Below, piece after piece: positions 57,901 through 64,000 of a DNA stretch of 64,000 nt. Below the pieces are notes generated by a model. It saw only the letters and a list, made by a program, of their open reading frames with translations, made no database searches and had not been told where the DNA came from. Numbering within the stretch: the first letter of the stretch is position 1; each line of letters starts with the position of its first letter. Origin of the DNA: Myxococcus eversor (GTDB taxonomy: Bacteria > Myxococcota > Myxococcia > Myxococcales > Myxococcaceae); contig NZ_JAAIXY010000011.1 of NCBI RefSeq assembly GCF_010894455.1, positions 248,001-312,000 of the forward strand. Reading direction: 5' to 3'. Position numbers and translations under genes: made by a program.

Positions 57901-60481
57901 CGAGCGCGGCGTGCATGACGTGGACGCGGCGGCGGTGCTGGAGAAGCTCCTGACGCTGCACCAGGGCGCGGGCCTCCTGCGCTTCGCGCCGGTGCCTCGG
58001 GCGTGGGCCTCGTTGTACTGGGCCTTCGATACCGACGAGGCCGCGCGGACGCTGTTGCACCGTCGGGCGCGAAGCCTGGCGCGGCTGCGGCAGACGTTCT
58101 CCTCCGTCGGAAGCCTGTCCGAGCTGGGGCTCGCGCTGGGCGAGGCCGTGGAGGCGTTCCTCAAGGCGCAGGGGCTGGCGCACTCGCCGGCGGAGGCGCG
58201 CCAGGCCGGGCGCTACCTGGTGGAGGAGCTGGCCGTGGACCGGCCCCGCTTCACCACGAGCGGCGAGGCGGTGGTGCTGCGCGACGCGTTCCTGGCGCAG
58301 TTGGAGCGGCAGGGCACGCGGACCGCCTTCGAGGAGGACCTGCGCGGGCTGGAGAAGGACCTGTCCGCGCGGCTGCTCATCGCCAAGGCGTGGGTGGAGG
58401 CGTATCTGGCCCAGCGCGAAGGCGGCCCCGGTGACGCGGGCTACTTCGCACTGGAGACGGCGGTGCTGCTGCTCACCGAGCGCAAGCTTGACCGTGAGCC
58501 CGCGGGCGCGCTGACAGCGGCCGAGGTGTCAGGCCTGTTGGGCAGTCACTCGCGCGTGCACGACCGGAAGCTGTCCTTGCGCCTGGATGAGTTCCTGGCG
58601 CGCCTGGGCGAGTTCCGTCAGCTCCGCGTGCCGCAATACCAGACATACCGGGGGCTGCTCCGGGACTTGCTGGAGCGCGAGCGCCGCAAGCTGCGCCTGG
58701 AGGAGCTGACGCCGAAGGTGCTGTCGTCGTTCGTGCGCAACCGCCTCATCGACGAGGTGTACCTGCCGCTCATCGGCGCCAACCTGGCCAAGCAGTTGGG
58801 CGCGGCGGGCGAGGGCAAGCGCACGGACCGGATGGGCATGCTGCTGCTCATGTCGCCTCCGGGCTACGGCAAGACGACGTTGATGGAGTACGTGGCGAGC
58901 CGGCTCGGCCTCACCTTCGTCAAGGTGAACGGCCCCGCGCTGGGCCACTCGGTGAAGTCGCTGGACCCGGCGGAGGCGCCCAACGCCACGTCGCGGCAGG
59001 AGGTGGAGCGCATCAACCTGTCCTTCGAGATGGGCAACAACGTGATGCTCTACCTCGACGACATCCAGCACACGGACCCGGAGCTGCTCCAGAAGTTCAT
59101 CTCGCTCTGCGACGGCCAGCGCCGCGTGGAGGGCGTGTGGAACGGCCGGACGCGCACCTATGACCTGCGCGGCAAGAAGTTCTGCGTGGTCATGGCCGGC
59201 AATCCCTACACGGAGACGGGTGAGCGCTTCCGCATTCCGGACATGCTCGCCAACCGCGCGGACACCTACAACCTGGGTGAGATTCTCGATGGGAAGGAGC
59301 ACCTGTTCGCGCTGAGCTATCTGGAGAACGCGCTGACCTCCAACCCGGTGACGGCGCCGCTGGCCACGCGTGACGCGGCGGACACGCACCGCCTCCTCCG
59401 CATGGCGCAGGGCGAGGAGGTGCCCGCGGGCGAGCTGAAGCACGGCTACGCGGCGGCGGAGCTGCAGGAGATCATCGCCATCTTCCAGCGGATGTTCCGG
59501 GTGCAGTCGGTGCTGCTGAAGGTGAACATGCAGTACATCGCCTCGGCGGCGCAGGATGAGCGCTTCCGCGCGGAGCCCGCCTTCAAGCTCCAGGGCTCCT
59601 ACCGCAACATGAACAAGCTGTCGGAGAAGCTCGTCGCGGCCATGACGGACGCGGAGCTGGAGCGGCTGATCGACGACCACTACCAGGGCGAGTCCCAGAC
59701 GCTCACCACCGCGGCCGAGCAGAACCTGCTCAAGCTGGCGGAGATGCGCGGACGCCTGACGCCGGAGAAGGCGAAGCGGTGGGAGGACATCAAGCAGGGC
59801 TTCGCGCGCGTCAAGCGCATGGGGGGCAAGGAGGACGACCCCGTGGCCCGCGTCACCGGCCAGCTCAGCGGAATCGAGGAGCAGCTCGGCGCCGTGCGAG
59901 ACGCGGTGCGGGACGCGGCCACCCTGGTGCAGCAGGGCTCGGCGGATCGGAACGAGGACCCGACGGCCGAGGCGCTGCCGTACCTGGAGGCCCTGCGCGA
60001 CGCGGTGCTGGAAGTGGCGAAGGTGGGGCGCGAGGTGAAGGACACGCCTGCGCCTCTTCCGGTGGCCCCGCCCGCGCCGGCGCAGGACCTGGCGCCGTAC
60101 CTCAAGCACCTGGCCCAGCTCCTCAAGGCGCTCACCGAACGCGTGGCGACGGCCTCCCAGGCGCCCGTGGTCCAGCAGGCGCCGGCCCAGGACTTCGGGC
60201 CGTACATGGAGCAGCTCTCCCGGGCGCTCGCCGCGCTGGCGGACCGGCCGGTGAACGTGTCCGCGCAGATGCCCGCGGAGGCGCTCCAGCGCGCCGCCGT
60301 AGCCGGGCCGTCTCCGGCGGAGCTGAGTCGGCAGATTGAATTGGTGGAGGGCGTGCTGTTGCCCCTGGAGCGGGCCTCCCGTCGCGCGGTGCAGGGCGAG
60401 GGTGAGAACGTGAAGTCGCTCCAGGTCTGGCAGAACGTCACCGAGGCGCTGGAGCTGCTGCGCTCCATGCTGCGTCGGTAG
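54968..60481 (+). CDS. Giant flotillin-associated AAA+ ATPase ('DNA repair ATPase' family)
   Basis: 1837 aa. Residues ~1-460 look beta-rich and propeller-like (repeated YLVF/YLLF strands, e.g. FREKAQRYLVFNSRTQ, EEGRYLLFPYNLV). Helical and coiled-coil segments follow (~500-870), then a helical region up to ~1270. The AAA+ domain is MoxR-like: Walker A SPPGYGKTT near 1295, Walker B VMLYLDDIQH near 1359, sensor-1 region VVMAGNP near 1407, and FRIPDMLANRAD, which contains the arginine-finger position. The tail (~1600-1837) has a short internal duplication (APAQDLAPYLKHLAQLLKAL / APAQDFGPYMEQLSRALAAL). No signal peptide or membrane helix, so it is cytoplasmic and may dock on the flotillin. The 'DNA repair' name of such proteins is, as far as I know, not backed by biochemistry. 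Confidence 0.82.
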   Translation: MATDGGKGAAPTGETALEGGSYEVIRTRLLAQADVLGAKANDLNARRKAFFGGSELAVTGNERVRTENNCVARDIVSVGKYLLFGYNVFIGLKKETSVADVFSLHRFEKTADGFDLSAVPHTEAGGFLADPRFIKDFSELYRYYKDAKLLQLRRKDARLLAIFQTGQTARDLKVFRFNLDTEGRATYLDNQGEKDHVFPPSHDFEWTVATRENYVLGQHPHVNVLDQVFVETVKGDLTVKVENNTSSGLGIYSEPVEDANQSLDDARFAWAKVGTLILIRVLPFREKAQRYLVFNSRTQHVLRIDAIGQACIRLPEDQGIIFPGGYYLQTGDYKVFDGEATGSGMEFKHVIRSPNGEDVLYIFHQREEGRYLLFPYNLVRKEVQNPLVCNGYSLFADGGLVVFRETSQEPTRVHPMQVWQTPFVSDEHAASVPAAPGYLGKVGNAELVRGISDALTIQRVAKTDKPNRRTYEDLVAAATRALDAYYWLGHAETGLQEPVELLRRTSELIIDEFEKVLALQKRAFESLAEAEKAQTKLLGRVQPELLTSAEEFMHVLAELRQQRGHLITLKDIRYMDLGRVDALEKAVVEASDNTSSGCVDFLQKGEALQPLAARLDELLAKLEPVKTTVELAPLGEDIEKTAQGLTVLGEVVGGLQVGDPLARARILEGISELFGRLNRVRASLAAKRKELSSREKRAEFGAQFKLLGQAIENALAQADLPEKCDEGLSRLTVQLEELEGRFGEFDEFLGQITQKREELLEAFGARKQTLVDERQRRAQSLFGAAERILQGVQRRSKTFKSDDELNGYFATDAMILKLRQLSEQLLGLQDSVRSDEVLSRLKSAKQDALRALRDKQDLFADGDSLIKLGTYRFNVNTQPLDLTLVPRDGALYLQLTGSDYAQKLEDPELLKHQGLWEQHLVSETRDVYRVEYLASCILSDAEDGKGGLTLSSLHEAVIAGTLLEKVRAYAADRFDEGYERGVHDVDAAAVLEKLLTLHQGAGLLRFAPVPRAWASLYWAFDTDEAARTLLHRRARSLARLRQTFSSVGSLSELGLALGEAVEAFLKAQGLAHSPAEARQAGRYLVEELAVDRPRFTTSGEAVVLRDAFLAQLERQGTRTAFEEDLRGLEKDLSARLLIAKAWVEAYLAQREGGPGDAGYFALETAVLLLTERKLDREPAGALTAAEVSGLLGSHSRVHDRKLSLRLDEFLARLGEFRQLRVPQYQTYRGLLRDLLERERRKLRLEELTPKVLSSFVRNRLIDEVYLPLIGANLAKQLGAAGEGKRTDRMGMLLLMSPPGYGKTTLMEYVASRLGLTFVKVNGPALGHSVKSLDPAEAPNATSRQEVERINLSFEMGNNVMLYLDDIQHTDPELLQKFISLCDGQRRVEGVWNGRTRTYDLRGKKFCVVMAGNPYTETGERFRIPDMLANRADTYNLGEILDGKEHLFALSYLENALTSNPVTAPLATRDAADTHRLLRMAQGEEVPAGELKHGYAAAELQEIIAIFQRMFRVQSVLLKVNMQYIASAAQDERFRAEPAFKLQGSYRNMNKLSEKLVAAMTDAELERLIDDHYQGESQTLTTAAEQNLLKLAEMRGRLTPEKAKRWEDIKQGFARVKRMGGKEDDPVARVTGQLSGIEEQLGAVRDAVRDAATLVQQGSADRNEDPTAEALPYLEALRDAVLEVAKVGREVKDTPAPLPVAPPAPAQDLAPYLKHLAQLLKALTERVATASQAPVVQQAPAQDFGPYMEQLSRALAALADRPVNVSAQMPAEALQRAAVAGPSPAELSRQIELVEGVLLPLERASRRAVQGEGENVKSLQVWQNVTEALELLRSMLRR

Positions 60482-60498
60482 TCGCCGGGCCTTCTCGA

Positions 60499-60531
60499 GG
60501 CCGGGGCTCGACGGTGTGTCGAGCCTCGGCC
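60499..60531. terminator. Bidirectional terminator between the ATPase and expansin genes
   Basis: GGCCGGGGCTCGAC pairs with GTCGAGCCTCGGCC (14 positions, one G-T), loop GGTGT, between the two convergent stops. Confidence 0.72.
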
Positions 60532-60550
60532 CTCCAGAAGAAGGTCCAGG

Positions 60551-61249
60551 TCAGCGGAACTGGGCGGAGCCCTCGAAGGTATCGTCGTCCATGACGCGGG
60601 GCAGGGTGTCCTCCACCTGCTCACCGGTGGTCGACGTCACGCGCACGGTGAAGGAGCCTTCGCCCATGCCGCTGTCGTTGACGAAGTAGTTGTAGTCCTG
60701 GCGCGGGACGTCCTTCCACGCGCCGTCGCCGCGACGCCACTCCAGCTTGGAGATGGGCACGCGGTGGTTGCGCACCTGGATGGCGGTCCACCACGGGTTG
60801 CTGCCGTTCTTGAAGTGGTACTCCAGGCCACCGGCCACGTCGCAGGAGACCACCTTCCAGGTGATGTCCACGCGGCCCAGGCGCATCTCGGCGATCTTCG
60901 CGAAGGCCTCGCGGCTCAGGTCCAGGTGGCCGGCCTCGCACTCCGGACACCTGTCGACGATTCGAACCCGCACGTTGCCGCTGGGGCCCTGGATGTCCAC
61001 GCACTGGCCACACGCCGCGCTGTTGGCGTACTGCGGGGTGTTCATCGCGGCCACCATCAAGTCGTTGGGGCTGGCGTCGTAGCTGCAATTCCCCGCGCCC
61101 GTGGCGTCGTAGTACGTCGCGATGCCCTTCTGCTCCTCGCCCAGGGGCACACCTCCGCCGCTGGGGTCATCACTGCATCCGCCACACGCGAGGAAGAGCG
61201 TGGCCATGGGAACGAGCAGACGTCGGGAGGGCAGGTGGGATGGGCGCAT
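60551..61249 (-). CDS. Expansin-like lipoprotein
   Basis: 232 aa from ATG 61249. N-terminal signal ending LFLACGG, a lipobox-like end, so the protein is probably lipid-anchored and exported. Domain 1 (~25-125) is a double-psi barrel with GIATYYDATGAGNCSYDA, ACGQCVDIQG and the acidic active-site region RCPECEAGHLDLSREAF; HLDLS contains the Asp needed by bacterial expansins. Domain 2 (~130-230) is CBM63-like, with the aromatic platform NPWWTAIQVRN and YNYFV. Bacterial expansins loosen cellulose or peptidoglycan without hydrolysis. Cysteines are plentiful, as in secreted expansins. Confidence 0.86.
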   Translation of the reverse strand: MRPSHLPSRRLLVPMATLFLACGGCSDDPSGGGVPLGEEQKGIATYYDATGAGNCSYDASPNDLMVAAMNTPQYANSAACGQCVDIQGPSGNVRVRIVDRCPECEAGHLDLSREAFAKIAEMRLGRVDITWKVVSCDVAGGLEYHFKNGSNPWWTAIQVRNHRVPISKLEWRRGDGAWKDVPRQDYNYFVNDSGMGEGSFTVRVTSTTGEQVEDTLPRVMDDDTFEGSAQFR

Positions 61250-61376
61250 ACGTCCCGAAGGATACCGCAACGCGTCCGCGCGGTGCCTGGCCCTCGTTCA
61301 CGGAAATGTCGATGCAATGACTTGCAGGACTGTTAGCGTGCCGCCGCTTTCAAACGAACAAGGGGGTCGTCACGTC

Positions 61377-61985
61377 ATGAAATCCTTCAGGCGCGCTGTC
61401 TGTCTTTGTGCAGCGGTGGTCCTCCCGGCGTGTGGTGGCGAGGAGTCCCCGGGCGGAGTGGAGGAGGTGCCTGGCACCCAGGAGTCGGCGTTGGTCCTGG
61501 CGGTGTCCCGAGGCTGCACCTTCGAGCTCACCTCGGCGGTCCGGGCGGGCACGATTCCGCCCATTCACGATATCACCTTGTCCCGGCTCGCGACGGAGTC
61601 GTGCCGCTGGCCCGCGGCGAGTGCGTGGGTAGGCAGCTCCGTCAATGTCACTCCCAGCCTGGCGCTGGCGGCCAATGACCTGGGCGTGGCCGTGGGGTAC
61701 ACGATGAAGAACAACTACAGCGGCAGCTCGCCCGTGACGGTGGGCCTCAGGAACGTGGACCCGGAGCTGATGACGGTGGTGCGGACCTCCGGCCTCGCGG
61801 TGTACCTGGGCACGGGAAGCGTCTTCCTGTCCTATCTGAGCATCCAGGTGGATGGCACGACGCTGACGGTGGGTGGGTCGAAGTCGGGCCGCATCGGCGG
61901 GGAGACGGGCACTGGCGGCAACTACGTGGCCACCTTCCCGGACTTCTTCACCAGCACCACGGCGCCCACCGTCGTCGCGTACTGA
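61377..61985 (+). CDS. Lipoprotein of unknown function
   Basis: 202 aa. Signal with lipobox LPAC (residues ~16-19), then a short acidic linker and a beta-rich domain containing two cysteines (SRGCTFEL and ATESCRWP) likely joined in a disulfide. No motif I recognise. Starts at ATG 61377, preceded by AAGGGGG. The end is rich in Thr/Ser/Gly. Divergent from the expansin gene and convergent with the von Willebrand lipoprotein gene, so no operon partner hints at its job. Confidence 0.65.
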   Translation: MKSFRRAVCLCAAVVLPACGGEESPGGVEEVPGTQESALVLAVSRGCTFELTSAVRAGTIPPIHDITLSRLATESCRWPAASAWVGSSVNVTPSLALAANDLGVAVGYTMKNNYSGSSPVTVGLRNVDPELMTVVRTSGLAVYLGTGSVFLSYLSIQVDGTTLTVGGSKSGRIGGETGTGGNYVATFPDFFTSTTAPTVVAY

Positions 61986-62007
61986 GCGCGTCCCTCGGAC
62001 CGGTCCG

Positions 62008-62052
62008 AAAAAACGATGGGGTGGAAGGCGCCCCCCGGGCCTTCCACCCCAT
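62008..62052. terminator. Strong bidirectional terminator
   Basis: Perfect 14-bp stem ATGGGGTGGAAGGC / GCCTTCCACCCCAT (62016-62052), loop of 9 bases. Six A residues at 62008-62013 become a T-run for the minus strand, so it is a textbook intrinsic terminator of the von Willebrand gene and a hairpin end for the lipoprotein gene. Confidence 0.9.
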
Positions 62053-62078
62053 TCCCCCTGCAACCTGCTTGGGCCTGC

Positions 62079-63941
62079 CTACTCGCCGCGGGCGGAAGCG
62101 CCGGACAGCGCGCGGGCCTGCGACACCAGCTTGACGAACTCGTTGCGGTCCGCGTCACCAGCGGCGGCGCCCTCGGCGAGCTTCTGCGTGGTGGCCAGGC
62201 TCCAGCCCTCGGCGGCCGGGTTGCCCCGGAGGATGTCCGCGGTGGAGGCGACGGCCAGGGCGAAGCGGAAGTCAGGCGAGGAGGCCTCCACCGAGGCGCG
62301 CAGCAACGAGCGCTCGAAGGGGAAGGACTGCTCGGCGGCCTCGGTGCCGTTGGGCGCCTTGGCGCGCACTCGCACGGTGGCGAGCGACTCCTTCGAGTCC
62401 TTCACCAGCTCCACCTCGTACAGCGCGGTGACGTTGTGGCCCGCGCCAATCTCACCCGCGTCCACCTTGTCGTTGCGGAAGTCGTTGTCCGCCACGTCCC
62501 GGTTCTCGTAGCCCATCAGGCGGTAGCGGCGCACGGCGGCGGGGTTGAACTCCACCTGGAGCTTCACGTCCTTGGCGATGACCTCCAGCGTGCCGGTGAG
62601 CTGCGTCTCGAAGACCTTCTTCGCCTCCTTGAAGCTGTCCACGTAGAAGCAGTTGCCGTTCCCCTTGTCCGCGAGCTTCTCCATCATGTCGTCGCGGTAG
62701 TTGCCCATGCCGAAGCCCACGGCGGTGAGGGTGACGCCCTCGGCCACGTACTTGTGGATGCTCTCCAGCATCGCCTGCGGGCTCAGCGTGGGGCCGATGT
62801 TGGCGTCGCCGTCGGTGAGGACGATGACTCGGGAGACGACCTTGCCAGAGGCCTTCTTCACCGCGTGCTTGTAGGCCAGCTCCATGCCGGTGCCCATCGC
62901 GGTGCCGCCACCGGACTGGAGCGTGTCCAGCGCGGCGTGGATGGTCTTCACGTCCGTGGCCGGCGTCGGCGCCAGCACCTCACGCGTGGAGCCCGCGTAG
63001 GTGACGATGGCCACCGTGTCGTTCTCGTTGAGGTTCTTCACGGCGATCTTGATGGCCTCCTTGGCGAGCGGCAGCTTGTCCTGCGACGCCATGGAGCCGC
63101 TGGTGTCCACCAGGAACACCAGGTGCGCCTGCTTGCGCTGCGAGCGCGAGACGACCTTGCCCTGCACGCCCACGCGCACGAAGTGGCGCTTCGAGTCGAA
63201 GGGCGACGGCGCGGCCTCCAGGTGCACCGTGAAGGCGCCCGTCTCCGGCGGGGTGTAGCGGTACTTGAAGTAGTTGACGAACTCCTCGACGCGCACGGCG
63301 GAGGAGGGCGGCAGGTTGCCGTTCTGGAGGTAGCGGCGGGCCACCGTGTACGACGCGGTGTCGACGTCCGCGGCGAACGTGGACAGCGGGTCCTTGCTCG
63401 TCTCGGTGAAGCTGTTGGGCTTCCAGGCCTCGAAGGTGTTGCCCTGCCGCGGGCCACCGGTGTCCACCCCGTCCAGGTCCTTCTCCGTGAGGCGGGCGCT
63501 GGCCTCGAGCTTCTTCGTGGGGGCCATCCGGGAGGGCTTCGCCGGCGGAGGACCCTGGACACTTCCGATGACGCCACCGGCCACCGCGCCTCCTCCCAGC
63601 GTGGCGGTGGCGGGCGCGGCCATCATGGGCTCGGGGGCGGGTGCCTCACGCATCATCTCCGCCTCGATGCCTCGGGGCGCCTTCATGGCCCGGTCCTCTT
63701 TGGGCTGCGCGGCCACGGTCTTCCTCTGGTCCGTGCTCCCCTCGTCGGCGGCGAAGTCCTGGGGCGAGGCGCTCGGAGGCGGGGCCGCCTCGGCGTTGGC
63801 CTGGGCGGTGGGGCGCGCTTCGGCGGCCCTCAGGCCCTGCTTCTCGTTCTGGGATGAGGAGGAGCATGCCGGCAGGACACAGGCGACGAGCAGGGCACTT
63901 CCCCACTGGGTCAAACGGCGCTTCAGGAAGGTCTGGGACAT
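62079..63941 (-). CDS. von Willebrand factor A domain lipoprotein (YfbK-like)
   Basis: 620 aa from ATG 63941, preceded by GGAG five bases upstream. Lipoprotein signal with LPACSSSS. An Ala/Pro/Met-rich disordered region (~30-130) precedes the N-terminal YfbK-type domain (TFAADVDTASYTVARRYL, VEEFVNYFKYRYTPP). The vWA domain (~285-460) has the MIDAS motif VDTSGSMAS, plus the Thr/Asp positions in GGTAMGTGM and VLTDGDANIG. A conserved C-terminal domain ends the protein. MIDAS residues are intact, so metal-dependent protein binding is likely. Cell-envelope located, partner unknown. Confidence 0.9.
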   Translation of the reverse strand: MSQTFLKRRLTQWGSALLVACVLPACSSSSQNEKQGLRAAEARPTAQANAEAAPPPSASPQDFAADEGSTDQRKTVAAQPKEDRAMKAPRGIEAEMMREAPAPEPMMAAPATATLGGGAVAGGVIGSVQGPPPAKPSRMAPTKKLEASARLTEKDLDGVDTGGPRQGNTFEAWKPNSFTETSKDPLSTFAADVDTASYTVARRYLQNGNLPPSSAVRVEEFVNYFKYRYTPPETGAFTVHLEAAPSPFDSKRHFVRVGVQGKVVSRSQRKQAHLVFLVDTSGSMASQDKLPLAKEAIKIAVKNLNENDTVAIVTYAGSTREVLAPTPATDVKTIHAALDTLQSGGGTAMGTGMELAYKHAVKKASGKVVSRVIVLTDGDANIGPTLSPQAMLESIHKYVAEGVTLTAVGFGMGNYRDDMMEKLADKGNGNCFYVDSFKEAKKVFETQLTGTLEVIAKDVKLQVEFNPAAVRRYRLMGYENRDVADNDFRNDKVDAGEIGAGHNVTALYEVELVKDSKESLATVRVRAKAPNGTEAAEQSFPFERSLLRASVEASSPDFRFALAVASTADILRGNPAAEGWSLATTQKLAEGAAAGDADRNEFVKLVSQARALSGASARGE

Positions 63942-64000
63942 GTGTTCTCCGGGGGACGGAATCAACAGGCGCCGCATCGAAACGCACGACCTGACAAATG
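63942..64000 (-). promoter_or_regulatory. Upstream edge of the von Willebrand gene
   Basis: 59 bases to the window end hold the GGAG ribosome-binding site (63947-63950, minus strand). The promoter is probably beyond the edge. Confidence 0.35.

Overview
The window is one contiguous piece of a high-GC chromosome, almost certainly from a myxobacterium of the family Myxococcaceae (Myxococcus or a close relative). The evidence is an encapsulin shell protein that matches my recollection of Myxococcus xanthus EncA closely, with its ferritin-like cargo gene directly upstream; a huge secreted M36 protease ending in a MYXO-CTERM-type tail; many GTG starts with GTGA stop-start overlaps; and strong third-position G/C. 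No rRNA operon, CRISPR array, transposase, integrase or prophage is visible. The sequence looks like vertically inherited core with lineage-specific accessory genes.

Layout. 1-4.9 kb: menaquinone genes menD(partial)-menH-menA-menC-menE, tightly overlapped. 5-11.5 kb: a 70-aa orphan, an aromatic-ring FAD monooxygenase, a two-gene operon (a PilZ protein with an acetyltransferase-like tail plus a heme-oxygenase-like diiron protein) and a degenerate kinase-like ATPase domain. 11.6-19.8 kb: a TCA-cycle block icd-mdh-sdhA-sdhB-sucC-sucD followed by ndk. 20-23.6 kb: translation genes rlmN and rpsP-khpA-rimM-trmD-rplS, closed by a strong terminator. 23.7-26.9 kb: an SMC/YhaN-like protein without a recognisable P-loop, a YraN protein and rsmI. 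27-32.4 kb (minus strand): an outer-membrane-type protein, an M23 peptidase, an NtrC-type regulator, encA and encB. 32.5-36.7 kb: murJ, a five-S1-domain protein with an RGG-rich head, and two identical initiator tRNA genes.

37.3-43.5 kb holds the 2066-aa M36 protease with nine PKD-like repeats. 43.7-50.3 kb holds a cation/proton antiporter fused to a UBP-type zinc finger, a patatin, a Tat-exported amidase, a DUF1330-like protein and a 2OG-Fe(II) oxygenase. 50.4-60.5 kb holds an O-methyltransferase and then a three-gene membrane module: an OB-fold membrane protein with an 11-residue repeat, a YqiK-type flotillin and a giant AAA+ ATPase. 60.5-64 kb carries three secreted or lipid-anchored proteins: an expansin-like protein, an orphan lipoprotein and a von Willebrand A protein.

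How the genes work together: the left half is respiratory and central metabolism (menaquinone, TCA, succinate dehydrogenase) next to ribosome biogenesis. The middle handles iron storage in a protein nanocompartment and cell-envelope construction. The right half is envelope and exterior: secreted protease, wall-loosening protein, amidase, lipase and a membrane-microdomain ATPase system. The least described parts are the OB/flotillin/AAA+ module, the PilZ-acetyltransferase plus diiron operon, the antiporter-zinc-finger fusion and the P-loop-less SMC-like protein.
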